Positions 49,067 to 57,664 of a stretch of 64,000 nucleotides of DNA are shown one piece after another (positions within the stretch are counted from its first letter, which is position 1; each line of letters begins with the position of its first letter). Where the stretch lies: positions 59,248 to 123,247 of the forward strand of contig NZ_BMNT01000023.1 in the NCBI RefSeq assembly GCF_014646695.1, in the 5' to 3' direction. Position numbers and translations under genes: made by a program. The stretch is from Sphaerisporangium melleum (GTDB lineage Bacteria > Actinomycetota > Actinomycetes > Streptosporangiales > Streptosporangiaceae). The notes below the pieces were generated by a model that searched no databases, was not told the DNA's origin, and saw only the letters and a program-made list of their open reading frames with translations.

Positions 49067-51859
49067 TCACCGAGCGGTCAGCAGTGCTTCCAGTGCCAGG
49101 GCGGTGTCCGGATGGCGATCGAGCAGCTCCGCGCCCCGTGGAGCGGCCGCCTCCCAGGCTCCGTCGCAGCCCAGCAGGGTCGCCACCGCGTCGCATGTCG
49201 CGGGGTGGGCGGCGAGCAGCGCGACCCCGCCGCCGCCCGCGCGCCGGACCGGCCGCACAGGCGCCGCCGCCTCGGCCCGCCACGGCGGCACCCACGCGTC
49301 CAGCGCGGCGAGCCGGCCGGGGAAGACGCGCCCGGCCTCACGGATCAGCAGCGGTGCCAGTTCGGCGCCGCCGGACCGCAGGGTGCTGATCAGGGTCGGC
49401 AGCCACGGCAACAGCACCGGATCGGGCAGCCGGCCGAAGGCGTTGGACACCGCCTCCACCACGAAGTCGGCGAGGCCCGGCACCGGCTCCAGCGCGTGCA
49501 CGAACCCGCTGAGGTAGCGCGGGTAGGCGGGCACCACCAGGGGGTTGTCCAGCAGCTCGTCGCAGCGTGCCCGCAGCTCCGCACGGGACAGCCGCCCGAG
49601 CTGCAGCTGAGCGGCCCACAGCAGCGCCACCTTCGACGGCTCCCGCGGATGCGACTGGGCGAGCGCCAGCTCCAGTTGCGTCCGGTCGCAGCCCAGCGAC
49701 AGCGCCAGGCTCTCCATGCTGAACAGGAAGCCCAGCATCGCGGCGACCTGGCGGACGGACGCCTCCTCGTCGGTGCACGCCGTCGGCAGCAGGGTGCAGT
49801 AGTGCGCATAGCCGGTCTTGACGAAGGACTCGATCCAGGCCGGCAGCACCGGCTCGCTGGTCCGGTAGTACGCCAGCAGCCGCCGCACCCGGGCGAGCAC
49901 CTCCGGCGCGCCGTCGACGCTGCGCTCGGCCGCCAGGACCTCTAGTGCGCGCGTGCCCAGCTCGTCGGCGAGGCGGCGGCTGCCCAGGTAGAGCGTCGCG
50001 TCTTCGACGGCGGCCAGGACGGTGGCCGCTGTCGCGCGCGGGCCGTAGGCGGTGCGGCGCAGGCGCTGCTCCAGGACCTGCTCGATGCTGACGCCCTCGT
50101 AGCCGAGCTCGATGAGCGCCCGCTGGTGGGTGCCCAGCGCCAGGTCCCACGACTCCTGGATGGACCGCTCGCCGAGCCGCCGCTCCCCCATGATCGGCCG
50201 CGCGGCGCCCTGCGGCATCAGGTAGCGCAGCATCCACAGCACGTCCGAGCACTGCTCCAGCTCGGGCCGGGCGGCGATGTCCAGCAGCGCCCGCCGCACG
50301 CCGCGCTGCTGTGGGTTCACCTCCAGCGGCGCGAGCCGGTCGTACACGTCGCGGGCCAGCGGGGGCAGCGCGTCGTAGCCGACCCGGCCGATCCGGTCGC
50401 CGCCCATCATGATCTCCACGAGGCGGCCCACGTCACGCCGGCCCGGCACGGTGTCCTTCTCGATGCAGGTGACCGCCGCGTCCTGAAAGTCGTACGGCGT
50501 GGGCTTGGCCCGATCGCGCATCCCGGCCAGCAGGATCGAGGTCTCGAACACCGCGATGGCGTCGGCGGTGGAGGCGAGATAGCCGTTGCGCCGCGCGGCG
50601 CGCACGATCTCCACCGACCAGCCGAGCAGTTCGGCCTCGTCGAGCGGGTCGAGGACGGGCAGCCGCCGCAGGAACCCGGAGAGCCGGTCCGGGGGCGGAC
50701 CGGCCGGTGCGGGACCGGCCGGCGTGACGGCCTTGCCGGGCTTGGCCCGCTTCTTCGCGCCCGCCTGCCCGGCGAGCCGGTAGGGCCGTACGCCTGTGCG
50801 CTTGAGGTTCTTGGCCCACACGGACGCGGCGATCGACACCGAGCCGGCGGCGAGGCCGAACTGCGCCTCGATCGCCGCGTTGCTGGACGGGATGAGCCCG
50901 TACTGCCACTTGGTGGCGGTCGGCGGGCTGATCTCGAAGGTCGTGGTGCCGCCGACGCCGAACTCCTCTACCCGGCTGGCCGCGTGGAAGGCGCCGCAGA
51001 CGTAGAGGCAGTCGGCGGGGTCGGTGCCGGTCGCGGCCAGGTGCTCGCGCATCCTGGTCCACATGTGGCGCTCGCGGTCCTCGTCCACCCGCACTCGCTC
51101 CGGGTCGCCCGGAGCCAGCCGGCGGAACAGGCTGCCGATCAGCAGCATGACCTGCCGGTAGGTGTCGTGGTCGCCGTCACCGAGCGGCAGCTCGACGTAC
51201 TGGTGCCACCACTCCGACCAGTGCCGGACGCGGCCGTGGCGCAGCAGGTGCTCCTCCAGCTCGGCGAAGCGGGGCCGCAGGTCGCCGATCTCCACGCCGA
51301 CCGCGTCGCCGTGCAGCGCGGTCTCCTCCTGCGCCGCCGGCGCGTCCGGGTCGGCCGGTTCGGCGGGCCGCGGCTCGCGCGTGTCCCACTGGAAGACGTG
51401 GTCGCAGGAGCGGTCGACCAGCACCAGCTCGACGCCCGGAGTCTCCAGCGCGTAGGCGATCGCCTGGTACTCGGCGGACGCCTCGGTGATGGGCGCGACC
51501 ACCGACAGCGGCGCCCATTCGGCCGGGAAGCCGTCGATCTCGCTCGCGAACGCCTGCACCGCCACCGGAAGTTCGCAGTTGCGCAGTTCGGTGAGCAGCG
51601 GCGCGAGGTCCTCGCACAGCTCCAGGTACACCACCTTCGGCTGCTTGTCCCGCAGCCGCCGCGCCATCGCGATCGCCGAGGCCGGCGAGTGGTGGCAGAC
51701 CGGGAAGATCTCCAGCGGCTCGCGCACCGCCCGGTCGACGTCGTCGACGATGCCGAGCAGGATGCCTTCCAGCGCCTCGGGCCCGTCGGCGAACGTCGCG
51801 GCGGCCTGCTGCAACTGGGTGCGAAGCGCGGTGAACGCCCCTTCGGAAGGGGTGGTCAT
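49067..51859 (-). CDS. DUF5682 family protein, last gene of the MoxR-VWA operon
   Basis: The 930-aa cytosolic protein has an N-terminal region (~40-300) resembling the EreA/ChaN/TraB-like fold: IFPVCHHSPASAIAMARRLR, KVVYLELCEDLAPLLTEL, VELVLVDRSCDHVFQW and YVCGAFHAASRVEEFG, with histidines suited to a metal site. The remaining ~600 residues are helical repeats. In other actinomycetes DUF5682 genes sit with MoxR ATPase and VWA genes, as here. The ATG at 51859 overlaps the MoxR stop by 4 nt (ATGA). It could be the effector of the system, but no activity has been shown that I know of. Confidence 0.85.
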   Translation of the reverse strand: MTTPSEGAFTALRTQLQQAAATFADGPEALEGILLGIVDDVDRAVREPLEIFPVCHHSPASAIAMARRLRDKQPKVVYLELCEDLAPLLTELRNCELPVAVQAFASEIDGFPAEWAPLSVVAPITEASAEYQAIAYALETPGVELVLVDRSCDHVFQWDTREPRPAEPADPDAPAAQEETALHGDAVGVEIGDLRPRFAELEEHLLRHGRVRHWSEWWHQYVELPLGDGDHDTYRQVMLLIGSLFRRLAPGDPERVRVDEDRERHMWTRMREHLAATGTDPADCLYVCGAFHAASRVEEFGVGGTTTFEISPPTATKWQYGLIPSSNAAIEAQFGLAAGSVSIAASVWAKNLKRTGVRPYRLAGQAGAKKRAKPGKAVTPAGPAPAGPPPDRLSGFLRRLPVLDPLDEAELLGWSVEIVRAARRNGYLASTADAIAVFETSILLAGMRDRAKPTPYDFQDAAVTCIEKDTVPGRRDVGRLVEIMMGGDRIGRVGYDALPPLARDVYDRLAPLEVNPQQRGVRRALLDIAARPELEQCSDVLWMLRYLMPQGAARPIMGERRLGERSIQESWDLALGTHQRALIELGYEGVSIEQVLEQRLRRTAYGPRATAATVLAAVEDATLYLGSRRLADELGTRALEVLAAERSVDGAPEVLARVRRLLAYYRTSEPVLPAWIESFVKTGYAHYCTLLPTACTDEEASVRQVAAMLGFLFSMESLALSLGCDRTQLELALAQSHPREPSKVALLWAAQLQLGRLSRAELRARCDELLDNPLVVPAYPRYLSGFVHALEPVPGLADFVVEAVSNAFGRLPDPVLLPWLPTLISTLRSGGAELAPLLIREAGRVFPGRLAALDAWVPPWRAEAAAPVRPVRRAGGGGVALLAAHPATCDAVATLLGCDGAWEAAAPRGAELLDRHPDTALALEALLTAR

Positions 51860-52968
51860 GACAGTACGGCGATCGCGTCGCGGCCGCCCTCCAGGAACTC
51901 CGGCCATGCGCCGCCTTCCTGCCTGCTGCGCGGCTCCACGACGCCGTGCAGGTACTTGTTGAGGATGGCCAGGTCCTCCGGCGCGCGCCGCGCCAGCGAC
52001 CCGACCAGCGAGGAGGCGAGCGTGTGCGCGGTCAGCGCGCGTTCCCCGAAGAAGTTGCCGTGCAGGATGGCGTCCTCCAGCACGCCGATCTGCTCGGCGG
52101 TGGACAGCGCGGACTCCAGCCGCTCGTCGTCGCTGCCGGCCGCGGCCGAGGACGCGCGCAGGTCGGCGAAGCTCCGCAGCAGCACGTCCAGCAGCGTCGG
52201 CGGCACGTCCAGCTCGATCTGGTGGCGGCGCAGCAGCTCCTCGGTGCGGAAGCGGACGATCTCCGCCTCGCTCTTCTTGTTCGTCACCACGGGGATGCGC
52301 ACGAAGTTGAAGCGGCGCTTGAGCGCCGAGGACAGGTCGTTGACACCCCGGTCGCGGCTGTTGGCGGTGGCGATGATGGAGAAACCGGGCTTGGCGAAGA
52401 CGATGTTGTCGCCGTCCAGCTCGGGCACCGAGATGTACTTCTCAGAAAGGATCGAGATCAGCGCGTCCTGGACGTCGCTGGTGGAGCGGGTCAGCTCCTC
52501 GAAGCGGCCGATCGCGCCGCCCTCCATCGCGGTCATGATCGGCGAGGGGATCATCGACTCCCGCGACTGTCCCTTGGCGATCACCATGGACACGTTCCAC
52601 GAGTACTTGATGTGGTCCTCGGTGGTGCCCGCCGTGCCCTGCACCACCATCGTGGAGTTGCGGCAGATCGCGGCGGCCAGCAGCTCGGCCAGCCAGCTCT
52701 TACCCGTCCCCGGATCGCCGATGAGCAGCAGGCCGCGGTCGGAGGCCAGCGTGACGATGGAGCGTTCGACGAAGCTGCGCTCGCCGAACCACTTCTGGGA
52801 GATCTCCCGGTCCAGGCCGTCGGAGCGCTCGGAACCCAGGATGAACAGGCGGATCATCTTCGGCGACAGCCGCCAGGAGAACGGCTTCGGGCCCACGTCG
52901 ATCGACTCCAGCCAGTTGAGCTCCTCGGCGTACTTGATCTCGGCGGGCGCGCGCAGCAGGTCGGACAT
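51856..52968 (-). CDS. MoxR-type AAA+ ATPase
   Basis: The 370-aa protein shows Walker A GDPGTGKS (84-91) in LLLIGDPGTGKSWLAELL, a Walker B-like GGAIGRFEELTRSTSDVQ, sensor-1 region ATANSRDRGVNDLSSALKRR and the C-terminal lid. MoxR ATPases remodel partner proteins, often delivering or activating VWA proteins. The ATG at 52968 comes 14 nt after the VWA stop. The phrase GRFEELTR has Glu residues at the usual catalytic place. It is the energy-using centre of the five-gene operon. Confidence 0.92.
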   Translation of the reverse strand: MSDLLRAPAEIKYAEELNWLESIDVGPKPFSWRLSPKMIRLFILGSERSDGLDREISQKWFGERSFVERSIVTLASDRGLLLIGDPGTGKSWLAELLAAAICRNSTMVVQGTAGTTEDHIKYSWNVSMVIAKGQSRESMIPSPIMTAMEGGAIGRFEELTRSTSDVQDALISILSEKYISVPELDGDNIVFAKPGFSIIATANSRDRGVNDLSSALKRRFNFVRIPVVTNKKSEAEIVRFRTEELLRRHQIELDVPPTLLDVLLRSFADLRASSAAAGSDDERLESALSTAEQIGVLEDAILHGNFFGERALTAHTLASSLVGSLARRAPEDLAILNKYLHGVVEPRSRQEGGAWPEFLEGGRDAIAVLS

Positions 52969-52982
52969 GGTCAGGGACCTTT

Positions 52983-54464
52983 CTAGGCGAGGAACGTCTT
53001 GAGTTCGTGGACGAGCTTGCGGATATGACCGGAGATCACCGGCGTGCCGAGGTCTTTGAACCGCTCGCGGAACCAGGGGTTCACGCTGCCGCGGCCGGAG
53101 CTGGTCACCGAGCCGACCGGGATGAACTTGGCGCCGGAGCGGTGGATGGCGGCCATGCTCTCGAACAGCGGCTCGGTCCGCCATTCGTAGAAGTCGGAGA
53201 TCCACACCACGACCGTGTTGCGCGGTTCGGCGATCTTCGGCTGGGCCAGCGCCATGGCGACCGTGCCGTCGGTGCCGCCGCCGAGGTTGGTGCGCAGCAG
53301 GGTCTCGAACGGGTCGTGCACCCAAGGGGTGAGGTCGAGCGCCTGAGTGTCGTAGGCGATCAGGTGGACGTCCACCCGCGGCAGCCCGGCGAAGATCGAC
53401 GCCAGGATGGTGCAGTTCACCATCGAGTCGACCATCGACCCCGACTGGTCCACGACCACGATCAGCCGCTGCGGCGTCGTCTTGCGGGCGGTGTGCCGGT
53501 AGAAGAGCCGGTCGACGTAGAGCCGCTCCTCCTCCGGACTCCAGTTGGTGAGGTTCTTCCAGATCGTGCGGTCGAGGTCGAGGTTGCGGAAGACCCGCTT
53601 GGGCGGAACCGAGCGGTCCAGCGCGCCGATCGCGGCCTTGGCCACCTGGGTGCGCAGCACTTCGGCGACCTCGTCGACGAAACGGCGGATCAGCGCCTTG
53701 GCGTTGGCCAGCGCCACGCCCGACAGGTTTCCCTTGTCGCGCAGCAGTTGCTCGATCAGCGACATGCTCGGGGTCAGGCGCGCGGCGAGCGCGGGGTCGG
53801 CGAGCACCTCCCGCAGGTGCATCCGTTTGACCAGGTCGGCCTCGAGGGCGCCGAGTTCCGGCCCGATCTGCGGGATGAGCCGGCTGAGGTCCGGCGTCAC
53901 CCCGCCGCCACCGGAACCGGTCGGGCTGACTCCGGGACCTGCCGCGCCGACCCCGCCGCCTCCCGGCCCGCCGGAGCCGGCCGACCCGCCTCCGGTGCCT
54001 GCGCCGGGCCGGCCGCCGCGCAGCTCGCCGGGGCGGCAGCCGAGCGCGCGCTCCAGCCAGCCCGCGTCGGCCTGCCAGCGCGCCAGCTGCCCGGCGGTGA
54101 CCGTGCCCGAGCCGGTGGCGTACACGTTGAGCAGCACCTTCGACACCAGCGCCGCCCGCCGCACCTCGGCGGCGCGGTCGCGTCCGTCGCCGCCGCTCTC
54201 GGGCACCATCAGGCCGTCGAACTCGGCGGCCAGTGCCGGGTGGCGCTGCACGATCGAGTCGACCGAGGTCTGCGGGTCGAGCAACTCGGGCGGCAGGCCG
54301 ATGTCCTCGACGACGGCGAGGCTCGCCGATTCCAGCGTGGCCTGCTCCTGGTGGTCGAAGAGCCGGGCCAGGAGCCGCCAGTACAGGACCTGGCGGCGGT
54401 TGTCGTCGGCGTCCACCTGAGGGTCCGGCTCGGTGACCCGCGCATCGGGGTTCGGCTCGGTCAT
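52983..54464 (-). CDS. VWA-domain protein partnered with MoxR
   Basis: The 493-aa protein has an N-terminal helical region (1-140), a Gly/Pro/Ser-rich linker (~150-190), a helical middle domain and a C-terminal von Willebrand A domain. The domain has an intact MIDAS, VVDQSGSMVDS (Asp339), plus GGGTDGTVA and WISDFYEW for the other metal-ion ligands. The MoxR–VWA pair is a recurring chaperone-like module. The start overlaps the preceding gene by 4 nt (ATGA), and the stop is 14 nt from the MoxR start. It is cytosolic, with no signal peptide. Confidence 0.92.
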   Translation of the reverse strand: MTEPNPDARVTEPDPQVDADDNRRQVLYWRLLARLFDHQEQATLESASLAVVEDIGLPPELLDPQTSVDSIVQRHPALAAEFDGLMVPESGGDGRDRAAEVRRAALVSKVLLNVYATGSGTVTAGQLARWQADAGWLERALGCRPGELRGGRPGAGTGGGSAGSGGPGGGGVGAAGPGVSPTGSGGGGVTPDLSRLIPQIGPELGALEADLVKRMHLREVLADPALAARLTPSMSLIEQLLRDKGNLSGVALANAKALIRRFVDEVAEVLRTQVAKAAIGALDRSVPPKRVFRNLDLDRTIWKNLTNWSPEEERLYVDRLFYRHTARKTTPQRLIVVVDQSGSMVDSMVNCTILASIFAGLPRVDVHLIAYDTQALDLTPWVHDPFETLLRTNLGGGTDGTVAMALAQPKIAEPRNTVVVWISDFYEWRTEPLFESMAAIHRSGAKFIPVGSVTSSGRGSVNPWFRERFKDLGTPVISGHIRKLVHELKTFLA

Positions 54465-55849
54465 TTCCGCAGCAGCCTTCCCGCGCGCTCGCGCAGCACC
54501 GCCACCGCCTCGGTCGCGGCCTTCTCCGCCTTGGCGCCGGCCTTGTCGGCCGTGCCCGCGGCCCAGGCGCCGGCGTGCATCGCCACCGCCTTCTTACGCA
54601 CGGTCGTCTCGACGGCCAGCGGCTGGACGCCGAACGTCCCGGCGTCCCAGCGCAGCAGGCCGATGCACGCGGTCGAGGCCGCGACGACCTCCGGGGTCAG
54701 CGGGGAGGCGTCCGGGACGCGGCCGGTGTCGACGGCGAGCGGCCGCCCGGTGACGGTGAAGGTCACCCCGTCGTCGTCCTTCCGCACGGCGTACCCCTCC
54801 AGAAAGACCGGTACGGCGATCCGCGCCGGGTGCCGGTCCAGCGGCGCGGCGGCCGGAGCCGTCGCGGCGGGCAGGGCGACCCGCGCGGTGGCGAAGGGGT
54901 CGGCCGGCTCGCCCGGGCGGGCGTGCTCGTCACTCCAGAGCAGATCGCCCTCGGCGGTGACCGGCATGTCCGTCAGCTCCATCGAGCGGCCCTCTGCGAG
55001 GGCCGCCAGCAGGGACAGATGCGGGCGCAGCAGTTGCCAGACGCCGGCTCCGATGACCGTGTCCGGCTTCGGCACCGACACGGCGGCGCGCACCAGGCGG
55101 GACGGGGTGCCGTCCGCGGGCTCGAACACCGCGTGCACCTGGGCCTGCGCGGCGGTCGCGTGTTCGTGCAGGTCGACACCGAGGGGCAGCAGACGGCCGG
55201 TGGCCGTGCCGGTCGCGGGCGCCCCGGCGGCGCCGGGCAGCGTCAGCAGCATCGCGCGCGACCACAGGTCGCCCCAGCGGCGGGACGGGACCCGTTCCAG
55301 CGCCGCGCCCGGACAGGACGCGGCCAGCTCGGCGGCGAAGCCGTCCAGGAGCGTCGCCAGGCGGCGCAGCGCCGGGTCCGGCAGCATCGCGGTGACGATC
55401 TGCGCCGCGCCGGAGACCACGTCGTGGTCGATGCCCCGCCACCCGGCCCGCGCCAGATCGGACAGCCAGGAGCGGGCGGCGGCGAGCGGGTTCGCCGCCT
55501 GCGGCCCCCCGGCCGGCGTCGCCGTGCTCTCACCGCGGGGCCGGCCGACGGCCTCGTCCACGCGCGTGGTGATCGCGTCGTGGACCGAGCCGAGCAGCGC
55601 GACGCGAGCGGCGGCGAGCGCGACGAAGTGATCCTCACTCGCGGCTCCGGCCGCCGCCTTGCCGGCGGCCTCGGCGACCCGTTCGGCCAGCGGAGTGCCG
55701 GCGACGGCGTCGGCCACCTCGGTCAGATCGGCGGCCTGAGCGGGCTGAGGGCGCAGCAGCCCGGCGGCGAGCGCCCGGTCGAGGGCGTCCACGGCCGCCA
55801 GCGCCTCGTCGAGGCCGTCGATCGGTTCGGCGAGCAGGTCTGCGCGCAT
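54461..55849 (-). CDS. 462-aa protein of the MoxR-VWA operon (unknown)
   Basis: No family is recognised with certainty. It is Ala-rich and helical in the first ~200 residues (VADAVAGTPLAERVAEAAGK). A beta-rich middle part follows (RLLPLGVDLHEHATAAQAQV, RIAVPVFLEGYAVRKDDDGV), then a helical C-terminus. There are no cysteines arranged for metal binding and no signal peptide. Its start shares one base with the stop of the zinc-finger gene (TGATG), and its own stop overlaps the VWA start. Tight coupling makes it an integral subunit. In related clusters this place is held by poorly described proteins such as DUF5691. Confidence 0.8.
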   Translation of the reverse strand: MRADLLAEPIDGLDEALAAVDALDRALAAGLLRPQPAQAADLTEVADAVAGTPLAERVAEAAGKAAAGAASEDHFVALAAARVALLGSVHDAITTRVDEAVGRPRGESTATPAGGPQAANPLAAARSWLSDLARAGWRGIDHDVVSGAAQIVTAMLPDPALRRLATLLDGFAAELAASCPGAALERVPSRRWGDLWSRAMLLTLPGAAGAPATGTATGRLLPLGVDLHEHATAAQAQVHAVFEPADGTPSRLVRAAVSVPKPDTVIGAGVWQLLRPHLSLLAALAEGRSMELTDMPVTAEGDLLWSDEHARPGEPADPFATARVALPAATAPAAAPLDRHPARIAVPVFLEGYAVRKDDDGVTFTVTGRPLAVDTGRVPDASPLTPEVVAASTACIGLLRWDAGTFGVQPLAVETTVRKKAVAMHAGAWAAGTADKAGAKAEKAATEAVAVLRERAGRLLRK

Positions 55850-56352
55850 CACGCCACCGTCCTGGTCGCCGGGAACCACTGCATCTCCGGCATCGGGGGC
55901 GTGGCCGGGGCGAGTTCCAGGTAGGCCAGGTGGCGCAGGAACCGGCTGAAGACGGCGGCGGCGGCCTTGCCGTCCGCCTGCGACGGGTTGGTGGCCGTCA
56001 TGGCGTGGAGGACACTCTGCGCGCTCGGCTCCTCATCGGCGACCTCGACCCGCAGGTAGCGGGCGACCCGCTCGGCGCCGTACTGCAGCACCGCCTCGGT
56101 GACCAGCGCCCTGAGGTGGTTGCAGAACCAGCCCCGGGCGCCGCCACAGGGCCGGTTGTTGTTGGTGCTGCACGCGTAGGCGTACGTGCCGGCCTCGACC
56201 GACGAGACGTAGACCCGTTCGACGTCCGAGCCGCTGGACACCACACCCTGCAGGCGCCCGTCCGCCAGCTCGACGAACGGGACCTTGGCCAGCTTGCGCG
56301 GCCGCGCGGCCGGCACCACCCGCGCCGTGCTCGACCTCTCCCAGTCTGACAA
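55849..56352 (-). CDS. Small CxH zinc-finger (SWIM-like) protein, first gene of the MoxR-VWA operon
   Basis: The TTG at 56352 has an ideal AGGAG 8 nt upstream and gives 167 aa; the open frame upstream has no coding character. Residues 59-82 contain the ligand set Cys61, Cys69, Cys77 and His79 (YACSTNNNRPCGG, GWFCNHLRAL). The C-x-H end is that of SWIM fingers, but the first pair is C-x7-C instead of C-x-C. SWIM-like domains bind DNA or proteins, and SWIM proteins accompany MoxR–VWA–DUF5682 clusters elsewhere. It may recognise the trigger or target. The stop overlaps the next start (TGATG). Confidence 0.78.
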   Translation of the reverse strand: MSDWERSSTARVVPAARPRKLAKVPFVELADGRLQGVVSSGSDVERVYVSSVEAGTYAYACSTNNNRPCGGARGWFCNHLRALVTEAVLQYGAERVARYLRVEVADEEPSAQSVLHAMTATNPSQADGKAAAAVFSRFLRHLAYLELAPATPPMPEMQWFPATRTVA

Positions 56353-56855
56353 CGCACCATCTCCTGAACATGGGGGGGGATTTCCGCGAAGCGGCGGAAC
56401 ACGGCCCAACATAGGGACCCCCACCGACAAATGTGATCGCGCAGCGAACCCGCTGTTCAGAGCTCCACGCGACCAGGGCCCCCGGCACCAGCGCCACCAC
56501 AGGGTGTCCTCGACTGCGCGCAAGCGCCGGCCGGGCGCAGCACGTCCTCGGCCACTTGAGTGCGCCGCTACAGGTTGGTGGTCAACCCATGACCCCATGC
56601 GCTGTCCGACCGCATCACGCTGATCTGCCTCAACTGAGGCGAGACAACGCGAAGGCCGGGCACCCGATTCCATCGGTAGTCCCGGCCTCACTTCCGACAC
56701 CCACCGGGGGTGCGGCACTCCTTATACTGCCTCACCTGAAGCGACCAGGCAACCACATCGAGCGAGCATCCAACGCCGCAGCGTGAAAGCCTGACCGGCG
56801 ACTTCCCATTCCAGCGCCTGACAGCAGGCTCGCGCTCGCCCCTCGGGCCGACGAT
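56353..56855. other. 503-bp intergenic region with operon promoter and a hairpin
   Basis: No gene is convincing here. TTCCGCGAAGCGGCGGAA (56380s) is an inverted repeat close to the zinc-finger gene and may be an operator for the MoxR-VWA operon. AGGCCGGG (56653-56660) pairs with CCCGGCCT (56681-56688) and could terminate the leftward HATPase transcript, although it lies ~170 nt after that stop. Confidence 0.45.
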
Positions 56856-57311
56856 CTATAGCGCGAGTTGGAACCAGACCGTCCTGCCGGTCTCGCCGTC
56901 GCGGTGGGAGCCCCACGCGGTGGCGAGGGTGTTGACCAGCCACAGGCCGCGTCCGCCGTCGCTGTCGGCCGCCGCCATCCGCGCGACCGGCGCGCTGGTG
57001 GCCGACCCGGCGTCGGTCACCTCCACGTGGACCAGCCGGGAGGCCGCCGGGCCCCGCACGGCCACGCGTACCGTCACCCGCCCGTCCGTCGTGCTCCCCG
57101 AGGCCGAGTGGGTGACCGCGTTGGTGACCACCTCGCTCAGCAGCAGCAGAACGTCGTCCAGCGCGGAAGTGGCGATCCGGTTGGCCAGCAGGCCGCGCAC
57201 CCATGCCCGCGCCGCCGGTACGGAGGCGATGTCGCCGGGGAAGTCGCCGCTCCAGGCGTCCGCGCCCGGTAGCTCACCGCCGTGCCGGATGACCTGCTCG
57301 TCCGACCTCAC
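56856..57311 (-). CDS. HATPase_c_2 anti-sigma-factor-like ATP-binding protein
   Basis: The 151-aa protein has a single GHKL ATPase domain. N box: DVLLLLSEVVTNAVTHS. G1-like loop: HVEVTDAGSA. G2 loop: DSDGGRGLWLVNTLA. The C-terminal strand is GRTVWFQL. Proteins of this RsbW/SpoIIAB-like class bind regulators or act as serine kinases, and streptomycete-type genomes have many next to XRE/DUF397 genes, as here. The GTG start overlaps the stop of a 43-codon ORF (GTGA), so translation is coupled. Confidence 0.88.
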   Translation of the reverse strand: MRSDEQVIRHGGELPGADAWSGDFPGDIASVPAARAWVRGLLANRIATSALDDVLLLLSEVVTNAVTHSASGSTTDGRVTVRVAVRGPAASRLVHVEVTDAGSATSAPVARMAAADSDGGRGLWLVNTLATAWGSHRDGETGRTVWFQLAL

Positions 57312-57439
57312 GCGAGCACCGCCCCCGCGACCGTGCCGACCGCGATGACGGCCCACCTGCACACGTGCTCCGGGCCGATGTCCGCACACCTGCGGCGCGG
57401 GCCGGTGGGGCCCAAAAGGCCGCCATTGCGTTCGCGCAT
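57308..57439 (-). CDS. 43-aa small protein coupled to the HATPase gene
   Basis: The ATG at 57439 follows AAGGGAGGGC, a strong ribosome-binding site. The 43-residue product begins MRERNGGLLGPTGPRRR and ends with a hydrophobic helix WAVIAVGTVAGAVLA, with two cysteines (18 and 27) between. It could be a membrane-anchored peptide. Its stop overlaps the GTG of the HATPase gene by 4 nt. Similar short genes are often missed; I do not know a family. Confidence 0.55.
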   Translation of the reverse strand: MRERNGGLLGPTGPRRRCADIGPEHVCRWAVIAVGTVAGAVLA

Positions 57440-57664
57440 AACCCGCCCTCCCTTCCTGGTTCCTGGGCTTTCACTCGTTTTCTTTTCGTCCTGACGACCG
57501 CAGAAGACGTGTGCTTAGATTGGCCCGTGACCACCGAATCCAGGATCGAATCGGCACGCCGGACGATGACCGGCGACGCCAGAAATCGGTTTGGCTAAAC
57601 CGTCGCCTGGCATTATCCGCGCAACCAGAAAGTCCGTTTTCACCCCGTTTTCTGGAGGACCGCG

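Noticed and set aside
57282..57494. Plus-strand 70-codon frame between the HATPase and XRE genes
   Set aside because: No ribosome-binding site; the opposite strand offers a shorter frame with a strong start signal and a GTGA overlap.
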